DNA from: Thermodesulfovibrionia bacterium | Lineage (GTDB): Bacteria; Nitrospirota; Thermodesulfovibrionia; UBA6902 | Length of the DNA stretch: 5,322 bases | Direction: 5' to 3' | NCBI GenBank assembly: GCA_947258735.1 | Contig: CAMYJJ010000213.1 | Span: 1 to 5,322 of the forward strand | In this document: positions 1 through 5,013 of the stretch, in pieces | Position numbering within the stretch: position 1 is the first letter of the stretch | Layout of the letters: the number at the start of each line of letters is the position of its first letter | Made by a program: the position numbers and the translations under genes | The notes under the pieces: generated by a model | The model's database searches: none | Seen by the model: only the letters and a program-made list of their open reading frames with translations | Told to the model about the DNA's origin: nothing

Positions 1-2
1 AG

Positions 3-461
3 GTGCATCGTCTGGTTTTTCCTATGCAGCGTGTTGCTGTGGATGGGGACTGTTTTTTTGTAAGCAGGGAAGACGGAGAAGCGTTGACAGGTAAATTGGA
101 AGAAATGAATTTTGAAAAAATGAAGATAACAATTCATGATCCTTTTTTATGGAGGATATTTTATCCTGCTGTATCGTTTCCGGGAGGTGGATGCCAGGCG
201 GCAAACAGCATGGTCTACATCACCTCTTCAGGCAAAGTCTATCCATGTCCCACGATGCCGATAGAGCTGGGGGACCTAAATAATGAAACACTTAAAACCA
301 TACTGTCCTCTAAAACAAAAAAAGATCTGGTTAAAAACATTCATCAGGCGCCTGATGAATGTAGGGATTGCGCTGAGCTCAGCGGATGTATGGGAGGCTG
401 CAGCGGGAGAGTCTATGTAATTGACGGGACCATGAGTAATCGGGACCCTGCATGTAACTAG
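3..461 (+). CDS. Radical SAM/SPASM-domain peptide-modifying enzyme, C-terminal part (5' end outside window)
   Basis: This is the last ~152 codons of a gene entering from the left; the GTG at position 3 is probably an internal codon, not the start. The visible part carries a complete SPASM auxiliary-cluster domain. Numbering from position 3, C64, G77 and C82 fit CX(9-15)GX4C. C120, C123, C129 and C133 fit CX2CX5CX3C, and C151 is the final ligand one residue before the end. In known SPASM proteins these seven cysteines hold two auxiliary [4Fe-4S] clusters, and the N-terminal CX3CX2C radical SAM barrel would lie upstream of the window. Such cytoplasmic enzymes usually modify ribosomally made peptides or enzyme subunits (thioether links, C-C cross-links, epimerisation). 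The substrate cannot be read here. No short precursor-peptide gene is visible nearby; the next gene encodes an isomerase with a Gly/His-rich tail. A SPASM-only protein lacking the radical SAM barrel cannot be excluded. Confidence 0.85.
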   Translation: MHRLVFPMQRVAVDGDCFFVSREDGEALTGKLEEMNFEKMKITIHDPFLWRIFYPAVSFPGGGCQAANSMVYITSSGKVYPCPTMPIELGDLNNETLKTILSSKTKKDLVKNIHQAPDECRDCAELSGCMGGCSGRVYVIDGTMSNRDPACN

Positions 462-480
462 CAAAGACATACTAGTTACA
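453..480 (+). other. Inverted repeat over the stop codon of the SPASM gene, possible weak terminator or attenuator
   Basis: TGTAACTAG (453-461) and CTAGTTACA (472-480) are perfect 9-bp arms around a 10-nt loop, and the left arm contains the TAG stop. The stem is AT-rich and no T-run follows directly; the nearest T-tract is at 511-517. It is therefore unlikely to be an efficient intrinsic terminator. It could act in mRNA end protection, attenuation or protein binding. Confidence 0.4.
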
Positions 481-505
481 GTTGTATTTCAGTAACGTGT
501 ATCGC

Positions 506-533
506 TTGTGTTTTTTTCTTACTGTCAGATAAG
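506..533 (+). promoter_or_regulatory. Weak sigma-70-like promoter candidate before the isomerase gene
   Basis: TTGTGT (506-511) and GATAAG (528-533) are separated by 16 bp and each partly matches the -35 and -10 consensus. The element lies in the 128-bp gap before the isomerase start. The match is poor, and read-through from the SPASM gene is an equally good explanation. Confidence 0.22.
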
Positions 534-579
534 ATGTCTTGAAAAGAAATATAGAATTATTAAAAAATTATATGCAGCA

Positions 580-585
580 GGAGGT
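580..585 (+). promoter_or_regulatory. Shine-Dalgarno site that fixes the isomerase start at 590
   Basis: GGAGGT sits 4 nt before the in-frame ATG at 590. The longer reading from TTG at 539 has no such site and would place a charged 17-residue extension before an obvious lipoprotein signal, so 590 is the better start. Confidence 0.75.
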
Positions 586-589
586 ATGT

Positions 590-1546
590 ATGTACAGGAA
601 ATTAATTATAGCGGTAATGACAGTTTTTGTAATTCAGTTATTTGTTGGATGTTCGCAGCAATCGGAAGACACATCCGGGCAGTCTGAATCCACAAAAACC
701 GGGAAGCCTGACAGCGCACAGCTTGCGGTTGTTGATGGTGAAGTAATTTCTCTGCAGGACTTTTCCGATCATGTAAAACAGTTGCCGTCCAAGATGCGCA
801 GAGAAATAGTTGATAAAGAGAGCAAGGTGAAAGCCCTGAATGATCTCATTAAAGAAAAACTTTTATATAAAGGGGCCTTGAGTAAAGGGTATGATAAAAA
901 CCAGAAAGTCATTGATGAACTGAACAAGATCAAGAGGGGGTTGATACTCAGGGAGTATGTTCAGGACCTGTTCAGTGTTGACATTCCTGTGAGCGATGAG
1001 GAAGTGATTAATTATTTCAATGAGCATAAAAGTGAATACGACAAACCTGAGAGGGTGCGGGTAAGCCATATTGTGACATCTGATAAGGCGCAGGCTGAGC
1101 AGCTGTTAAAAAAAATTAATGAAGGAGCGAATTTCAAAGACCTTGCCAAAAGTAACTCTCTTGATACAACATCGAATTACAAAGGGGGAGACCTTGGGTA
1201 CATAGAGCGGGGCAGAATGCCGGCCTCTTTTGATGAGGCGGCCTTTTCCATGAAGAAAGAAGGAGATATAAGTGAGATAATAAAGACCGAAAAGGGGTAC
1301 CACCTTATTAAGCTTCATTCCAGGATAGCTGCCTATGAGAGTTCGCTTATTCCATCGGTAATGGGAAATGTGAAACGAAAGATCAAACAGAAAAAACAGG
1401 AAGAGATAATAAACAACGTCACCGCAGAATTAAGGGACCAGTATGATGTGGTCACAAATGAAGATATGCTGGATTCATTTGTCGTACCCAGGCGTTCCGG
1501 TGGACACGGGGGATTCATGGGTACAAAAGGAGGCGGAGGTCATTAA
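590..1546 (+). CDS. Parvulin-type (PpiC/SurA-like) peptidyl-prolyl cis-trans isomerase lipoprotein with Gly/His-rich tail
   Basis: The 318-aa product probably catalyses proline cis-trans isomerisation and chaperones exported proteins in the periplasm or at a membrane surface. Residues 1-21 form a lipoprotein signal (K/R start, hydrophobic core, FVGC lipobox with C21 as the predicted lipidated residue). A Ser/Thr/Gln-rich linker follows. Residues ~43-145 resemble a SurA-N/trigger-factor-like helical chaperone region. Residues ~156-245 are a PpiC rotamase domain, recognisable by RVSHIV, the FKDLAKSNSLD segment, GGDLGYIERGRM and GYHLIKL. The final 16 residues are unusual: nine are Gly and two are His, ending GGGGH, which is not part of the PpiC fold. 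The gene follows the SPASM enzyme by 128 bp and ends at a strong terminator. Isomerases of this type often accompany multiheme cytochrome clusters in Geobacter-like bacteria, which suggests a role in cytochrome folding (inference). The start at 590 is preferred over TTG 539. Confidence 0.9.
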   Translation: MYRKLIIAVMTVFVIQLFVGCSQQSEDTSGQSESTKTGKPDSAQLAVVDGEVISLQDFSDHVKQLPSKMRREIVDKESKVKALNDLIKEKLLYKGALSKGYDKNQKVIDELNKIKRGLILREYVQDLFSVDIPVSDEEVINYFNEHKSEYDKPERVRVSHIVTSDKAQAEQLLKKINEGANFKDLAKSNSLDTTSNYKGGDLGYIERGRMPASFDEAAFSMKKEGDISEIIKTEKGYHLIKLHSRIAAYESSLIPSVMGNVKRKIKQKKQEEIINNVTAELRDQYDVVTNEDMLDSFVVPRRSGGHGGFMGTKGGGGH

Positions 1547-1583
1547 GATATAATTTCAAATAGGTTTTATCCGGAGAGTTCAT

Positions 1584-1615
1584 CCGGGTCCTGTTTATTG
1601 AAGGCCCGGTTTTTT
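1584..1615 (+). terminator. Intrinsic terminator after the isomerase gene
   Basis: CCGGG (1584-1588) plus CCT (1590-1592) pairs with AGG plus CCCGG (1602-1609), leaving a single bulged T at 1589. The loop is about 9 nt and a run of six T follows (1610-1615). It lies ~40 bp past the isomerase stop and separates this unit from the tetraheme cytochrome unit. Confidence 0.88.
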
Positions 1616-1898
1616 CGGAGACTATGGTGAGGACATCTTCTCAAAACGTGACCGTGCTACCCTCTATGATTATTATAATATCCCGTAATGCCCCCTGTTC
1701 ATGCGCCATCTCTAGCCTGTATACGCTTTCATAAAAAATAATTTGATGTGGCCATCTATATGTGTAATTATTGTTTACTTTATAAAAATTATATGTTAAA
1801 ATAATTAACAATGCCAATATGACAACTTCTCGCCATTTTGGCAGGGTCAGATTGCACCTGTTAATTATATAACCTTTTGAATTTAAATATATTTTAAT
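1616..1898. other. AT-rich non-coding region upstream of the sigma-54 promoter, possible activator-binding region
   Basis: I see no credible gene here on either strand; the minus-strand open frame has no ribosome binding site, starts inside the promoter and is made of AT-biased codons. The stretch contains an inverted repeat TGTTAA-N5-TTAACA (1794-1810) and a smaller one, GCCA-N3-TGGC (1832-1842). Sigma-54 promoters need an activator that typically binds 80-150 bp upstream of the start. The first repeat is centred about 124 bp upstream of the predicted start, a suitable distance. Assigning it as an enhancer site is inference. Confidence 0.35.
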
Positions 1899-1915
1899 TT
1901 GGCATAGCTCTTGCA
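1899..1915 (+). promoter_or_regulatory. Sigma-54 (RpoN) promoter of the tetraheme cytochrome gene
   Basis: The element reads TTGGCAT-N4-CTTGCA, with GG at 1901-1902 and GC at 1913-1914. This is the exact GG-N10-GC spacing of -24/-12 promoters and a close match to TGGCAC-N5-TTGC. The predicted transcription start is near 1926, giving a leader of about 115 nt. RpoN promoters require an ATP-driven enhancer-binding protein, so transcription should be tightly switched. RpoN control of cytochrome genes is known in Geobacter. Confidence 0.85.
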
Positions 1916-1925
1916 ATACATTCAG

Positions 1926-2013
1926 TAGTCACGATGAAAAAGCCAATCCTGTCGAGAGGCTGGTGCGGAAAGCAAAGGGTCTTACAAAAGACTGCCATGC
2001 TGCCATCGAATAT
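1926..2013 (+). ncRNA. Structured leader resembling a GEMM-I (cyclic di-GMP/cGAMP) riboswitch, variant
   Basis: The leader has the GEMM-I elements in order. An A-rich stretch and GCCAAT come first. Then a stem CCTGTC/GGCTGG (1948-1963) is capped by the GNRA loop GAGA. A conserved-looking linker with AAAGC (1969-1973) leads into GGGTC. A second hairpin follows, GGTCTT/AAGACT (1978-1993) with loop ACAA. The 3' end carries paired TGCC motifs (1993-2004). An outer helix CGATG (1932-1936)/CATCG (2004-2008) can close the fold. It starts almost at the predicted +1 and lies before a cytochrome gene, as GEMM-I switches do in Geobacter. It departs from the consensus as I remember it (GCC where GGC is usual, GCGGAAAGC where GACGCAAAGC is usual). 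It may therefore be a divergent or altered-ligand member, or a look-alike. No terminator hairpin lies before the ATG, so translational control would be more likely. Confidence 0.55.
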
Positions 2014-2040
2014 CCCCATATTGAAAGGAGGTGAAAAGAA

Positions 2041-2688
2041 ATGAAAAAGAATTTAATTCTTGTTTTAACGCTGTTGTTTGTTGTAGGCGTAACAGGTATC
2101 GCAATGGCAGATATCACCGGCAGTGCGCATGATTTCGTTGATGGTAATGGTGGCTTTGATATCACTTCAAGTAATGAAATCTGTAAGCCCTGTCATGCTC
2201 CTCACTCATCTTCGATTACCATTGATTCAATATTATGGAACCGTACTGCTTCATCATCAGTATATGTTCCCTACCAGTCTTCAACTCTGGATTCTCCTGC
2301 TGGCACTCCCGACGGGCATTCAAAGCTGTGTCTCAGCTGTCATGATGGAACCGTAGCAATAGATTCGTTCAATGGTGGCGGCACCGGTACAACGACAGTT
2401 GCGGGAACTCCACTTCAGATTGCTGAGGGAGGTACGATTCTGCAGGGAGAGCATCCTGTTTCAATGGTGTATGATCCTGGTGCAGACATACGTCTCAGAG
2501 CTATTGCGAGCGTAAGCATTGGACCTGATGGACTGGCTGACGTGCTCGACAAGGACAGTAAAGTACAGTGTTCTACATGTCATGATGTTCATAATACAAC
2601 CAGTGCTCCTGCTGAGACCAATGGATCTTCATTGCTGAGGGTTGATAACGCAGGATCAGCATTTTGTCTCAAATGTCACATCAAGTAG
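2041..2688 (+). CDS. Exported tetraheme c-type cytochrome, OmcE-like extracellular filament (nanowire) subunit candidate
   Basis: The 215-aa product is a secreted electron-transfer cytochrome. Residues 1-23 are a Sec signal (KK, long hydrophobic core, cleavage after AMA). Four CXXCH heme sites follow: CKPCH (48-52), CLSCH (97-101), CSTCH (177-181) and CLKCH (209-213, two residues before the end). Five other histidines (H30, H55, H93, H138, H184) could be distal ligands, enough for four bis-His hemes with one spare. Signature segments ICKPCHAPH, ILWNR, LCLSCHDGTVA-D and GEHPV match the tetraheme family that, as I recall, includes Geobacter OmcE and relatives that polymerise into cytochrome filaments. 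Size, heme number and Ser/Thr/Gly-rich composition also fit. A strong Shine-Dalgarno (AAGGAGGTGA, 2025-2034) sits 9 nt before the ATG. The gene has its own sigma-54 promoter, structured leader and terminator, as expected for an abundant, regulated structural product. Filament formation is inference; a soluble periplasmic tetraheme carrier is the alternative. Confidence 0.88.
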   Translation: MKKNLILVLTLLFVVGVTGIAMADITGSAHDFVDGNGGFDITSSNEICKPCHAPHSSSITIDSILWNRTASSSVYVPYQSSTLDSPAGTPDGHSKLCLSCHDGTVAIDSFNGGGTGTTTVAGTPLQIAEGGTILQGEHPVSMVYDPGADIRLRAIASVSIGPDGLADVLDKDSKVQCSTCHDVHNTTSAPAETNGSSLLRVDNAGSAFCLKCHIK

Positions 2689-2710
2689 TATGAACAGTAT
2701 TGTATATTTA

Positions 2711-2741
2711 AAAAAGGAGGGGGTACCCCTCCTTTTTTTTT
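2711..2741 (+). terminator. Strong intrinsic terminator after the tetraheme cytochrome
   Basis: GGAGGGG (2716-2722) pairs with CCCCTCC (2726-2732) around a GTA loop. Flanking AAAAA (2711-2715) can extend the stem into the following nine-T run (2733-2741). It isolates the tetraheme gene from the genes downstream. Confidence 0.93.
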
Positions 2742-2801
2742 GTGATGCAGTATTGGATCAGTAGTAAATGAGGTTTGCATTATATTATAATGCTAGCACA
2801 T

Positions 2802-3047
2802 ATGAGAATATCATCCATACATTGTCTGTTCGCTGCCATATGTACGTTATTGATATCCAGTGCACATGGAGAAGAAAAGCTGTTGTATATTGATACGGAT
2901 GCGACATGTGTTTCCATCAAGTGTCATGATACCATGGGGAAAAAAGAATATGTGCATTCAATTGGCGTTGACGGTGCACAGTGCAAACGATGTCATGAAA
3001 TAATTACCGCCGGCGAACACAGGTTTAAAGCTTTGTCACAGCAGTAA
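2802..3047 (+). CDS. Multiheme c-type cytochrome, N-terminal fragment (doubled CXXCH family; frameshifted from 3115-3711)
   Basis: This 81-residue frame holds a Sec signal (MRISS then a hydrophobic stretch, ending near SSAHG) and a doubled heme-motif module. The first site is the expanded CX4CH motif CVSIKCH; the second is the normal CKRCH, followed by GEHRF. The spacing TCVSIKCHDTM...VHSIGVDGAQCKRCHE is typical of periplasmic doubled-CXXCH cytochromes. The frame stops at 3047. A second frame, open from 3004, continues with more heme motifs but has no signal peptide of its own, so the two pieces look like one gene of about 302 aa broken by an extra base. The start is uncertain. ATG 2802 gives the cleanest signal peptide, and ATG 2790 or TTG 2775 would add 4 or 9 residues. 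None has a good Shine-Dalgarno. It lies 60 bp after the terminator, so a promoter must be close; TATAAT at 2786-2791 is a possible -10 without a clear -35. Confidence 0.72.
   Translation: MRISSIHCLFAAICTLLISSAHGEEKLLYIDTDATCVSIKCHDTMGKKEYVHSIGVDGAQCKRCHEIITAGEHRFKALSQQ
3004..3047 (+). other. Frame-overlap window where the multiheme cytochrome switches reading frame
   Basis: Between 3004 and 3047 both the upstream frame (ending in TAA 3045-3047) and the downstream frame are open, so a one-base change here joins them. The downstream frame read from 3004 runs without a stop through KFLTPSEINKLPPK into the ATG at 3115. Short runs TTTAAAG (3024-3030) are possible slip or error sites. The alternatives are a sequencing or assembly error, a true inactivating mutation, or +1 recoding. 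Confidence 0.65.
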
Positions 3048-3114
3048 ATTTCTCACCCCTTCTGAAATTAATAAACTTCCTCCTAAAGTCCTGCCACCGG
3101 ATAAAGATGCATTT

Positions 3115-3711
3115 ATGCATAAACCGTTTGCTGAAGGCTTATGCACAGAGTGCCATGATGCTCATGAAAGCGATTTTTATCGTCATCTGAAAGCAGCATA
3201 CCCGGCCACTCCCTATGCACAGTATTCAGAACAAACGTATGGGTTATGCTTTCTGGCAACATGTCATAAAGGACTTGAAAAGGTGTTCAGCGAACCAAGG
3301 ACACTTTCATTGACAGCGTTCAGAAATGGAAATCTTAATCTTCATTTCAGGCACGTGAACAAAAAAAAGGGAAGGACCTGCATTGTATGCCATGACAACC
3401 ACTATGCAAAGAGTCCAATGATAATGAAGGATATGTTCAAGATCGGTAAGAGAGAGCTTGCCCTGAGCTTTGAAAAGACGGAATCAGGTGGCAGTTGCAA
3501 CTCACCCTGTCACAGGCGAGCAACATATGACAGATACGAACCTTCAATTAATTTAATAAGAACAACACCCCGGCAGGGGACAGATGCAAGTGAAGGTGAA
3601 CTTAAGTTAAGCAGGGAGCGAGACATGCAGAGGGAAAAGCAGAGGGATGAAACGGATACTATACCGGGCAGGTATGAGCTTCAGGAAGCGGACACGGAAG
3701 AGAAGCAGTAA
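3115..3711 (+). CDS. Multiheme c-type cytochrome, C-terminal fragment with four heme-type motifs
   Basis: Numbering from ATG 3115, the 198-residue frame has CTECH (10-14), CFLATCH (45-51, CX4CH), CIVCH (89-93) and CNSPCH (128-133, CX3CH). The segments HKPFAEGLCTECHDAH, TAFRNGNLNLHFRHVNKKKGRTC and TESGGSCNSPCH...YDR match a periplasmic doubled-CXXCH cytochrome family common in Geobacter-like genomes. The CX3CH site in the GGSC..CH context appears to be a family feature, not decay. The last ~50 residues form a highly charged Arg/Glu/Lys/Asp-rich tail. There is no signal peptide and no ribosome binding site before ATG 3115, so a free-standing gene could not deliver its product to the heme-ligation machinery. 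The frame extends open upstream to 3004 and is best read as the rest of the gene beginning at 2802. Joined, the protein would carry six heme-type motifs and likely pass electrons between inner-membrane donors and the outer-surface cytochrome (inference). Confidence 0.75.
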   Translation: MHKPFAEGLCTECHDAHESDFYRHLKAAYPATPYAQYSEQTYGLCFLATCHKGLEKVFSEPRTLSLTAFRNGNLNLHFRHVNKKKGRTCIVCHDNHYAKSPMIMKDMFKIGKRELALSFEKTESGGSCNSPCHRRATYDRYEPSINLIRTTPRQGTDASEGELKLSRERDMQREKQRDETDTIPGRYELQEADTEEKQ

Positions 3712-3724
3712 TTTATTCTCATAT

Positions 3725-3785
3725 CGGGTTCCCGACATTATGCACATAATGTACAGATGACCGGTCACTGCACGACATTATATGT
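3725..3785 (+). promoter_or_regulatory. Cluster of palindromes and direct repeats upstream of the NHL lipoprotein, possible operator
   Basis: CGGG-TT-CCCG (3725-3734) is followed by a perfect palindrome ACATTATG-CA-CATAATGT (3735-3752). The 9-mer CGACATTAT occurs at 3733-3741 and again at 3773-3781, exactly 40 bp apart. The second copy begins the smaller palindrome ACAT-TAT-ATGT (3775-3785). The 119-bp gap between the cytochrome stop and the NHL start holds no clear terminator. The repeats look like binding sites for a dimeric regulator; no regulator can be named. Confidence 0.42.
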
Positions 3786-3830
3786 TCAGGTTAATAAAAT
3801 CAGGTTCATTACATATAACCAGGAGGTACC

Positions 3831-4907
3831 ATGAGAAAGTTGATATTCAGTCTGTGTGCTACAGTCTTATTCCTTGGATGTGCAGGAAAGGTGATAGAGC
3901 AGGAAACACTTTTCTACCCTCCTCTGCCTCAACAACCCCGACTGCAGTTTTTAACAAGCATTACCGGTGAATCTGATATAGGCGGCAGTAAAAGCGCTTT
4001 GAAGGATTTCCTCCTTGGAGAAGATAGTTCCCTGAAGAAACTGACCCGCCCCATGGATATAGGCGCTTCAAGAGACAGAATATATGTAATAGACGGAGAA
4101 TTGAAAAAGGTACTTGTGCTTGACCTCAAAAAAGAGGAATTCAGTTACATAAAGGGAAAAAGAGAAGGGATATACAGACATCCAGTGGGCATATGGGTAA
4201 CACAGGATGATATCAAGTATGTAACAGATATACAGAGGAAACAGGTTCTTGTATATGACAGCAATCAACAATATGCAAGATCATATGGGCTGAAAGGAGA
4301 GCTTGATAAACCCTATGATGTGGCAGTGTTTGAGAACAGAATATATGTCAGTGATTTTAACAGACATCAGATAACTGTCTTTGATAAGAAAACCGGAGCG
4401 GTAATCCAGAACATAGGAGCTCGAGGAAAAAAAGAGGGAGAGTTATATAAACCAGCCCATCTTGCTGTTGATAATCTGGGAAATCTGTATGTAACAGATG
4501 CGTTTAACTACAGAATTCAGAAATTTTCACACACGGGCGAATTTGTCAGGGTAATTGGCTATCATGGTGATGTCCCCGGAGCTTTTGCCCGCCCCAAGGG
4601 TCTTGCCGTAGATGAAGAGGCACATCTCTATGTTGTTGATGCTGCTTTTGAGAATGTACAGATATTTGATGCAGACAATGCGCAGATCCTGCTCTTTTTC
4701 GGTGGATTTACTGAACAGCCTGGCGGCATGTACCTGCCCAATGGTGTCTGGGTTGATTACAGGAACGTAGATTTTTTCCAGAAATATGCTGACAGGGATT
4801 TTCGCCTGAAATATATTGTTTATGTAAATAACATGCTCGGACCACGGAAGCTGAATGTGTATGGTTTTGGTGAATGGACAGGTGAACCCCTTCCTGATGA
4901 GCTATAG
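3831..4907 (+). CDS. NHL-repeat six-bladed beta-propeller lipoprotein
   Basis: The 358-aa product is probably a lipid-anchored periplasmic or outer-membrane propeller that serves as a protein-protein scaffold. Residues 1-17 are a lipoprotein signal with FLGC (C17 as lipid site). A Pro-rich segment, FYPPLPQQPRLQFLTSI, then leads into the propeller. Six blades are visible at about residues 73-109, 116-153, 159-200, 207-249, 253-290 and 301-346, each with the NHL pattern of P..I/V.V....IYV.D....V.VFD. The clearest are KPYDVAV...IYVSD, KPAHLAVDNLGNLYVTD and RPKGLAVDEEAHLYVVD. The last blade has an insertion (FFQKYADRDFRLKY). The Shine-Dalgarno AGGAGGT (3821-3827) is close to the ATG. No heme motif is present. 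NHL lipoproteins recur beside outer-surface multiheme cytochromes in Geobacter-type clusters, as I recall including one near omcS, so a role in cytochrome export, assembly or anchoring is plausible but inferred. Confidence 0.88.
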   Translation: MRKLIFSLCATVLFLGCAGKVIEQETLFYPPLPQQPRLQFLTSITGESDIGGSKSALKDFLLGEDSSLKKLTRPMDIGASRDRIYVIDGELKKVLVLDLKKEEFSYIKGKREGIYRHPVGIWVTQDDIKYVTDIQRKQVLVYDSNQQYARSYGLKGELDKPYDVAVFENRIYVSDFNRHQITVFDKKTGAVIQNIGARGKKEGELYKPAHLAVDNLGNLYVTDAFNYRIQKFSHTGEFVRVIGYHGDVPGAFARPKGLAVDEEAHLYVVDAAFENVQIFDADNAQILLFFGGFTEQPGGMYLPNGVWVDYRNVDFFQKYADRDFRLKYIVYVNNMLGPRKLNVYGFGEWTGEPLPDEL

Positions 4908-5013
4908 AAGTGTCATCAGTTTGCCGATAACTATATATAAATATATGTTAATTCCTGGCCAACCTTCCCATGTATGATTATGAAGCAGAGGTCAGGGAAC
5001 GGGATGGATCATT

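Noticed and set aside
539..589. N-terminal extension of the isomerase from TTG 539
   Set aside because: There is no ribosome binding site and it would bury the lipoprotein signal; ATG 590 has GGAGGT just upstream.
1840..1856. Second sigma-54-like element TTGGCAGGG...TTGCA
   Set aside because: GG and GC are 12 nt apart instead of 10, a spacing that is not tolerated by sigma-54 promoters.
1641..1916. Minus-strand open frame of 91 codons with a hydrophobic stretch
   Set aside because: It starts with TTG inside the sigma-54 promoter, lacks a Shine-Dalgarno, follows the AT bias of the region and has no recognisable domain.
2009..2022. Small hairpin AATAT-CCCC-ATATT before the tetraheme Shine-Dalgarno as a riboswitch terminator
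   Set aside because: Only five A-U pairs and no T-run, so it cannot be an intrinsic terminator; at most it is a weak spacer structure.
2123..2356. 77-codon + strand frame inside the tetraheme gene
   Set aside because: Shadow frame of a cytochrome gene with four clear heme motifs.
3782..3970. 62-codon + strand frame overlapping the start of the NHL gene
   Set aside because: It overlaps a well-supported gene in another frame, lacks a binding site and has no coding character.
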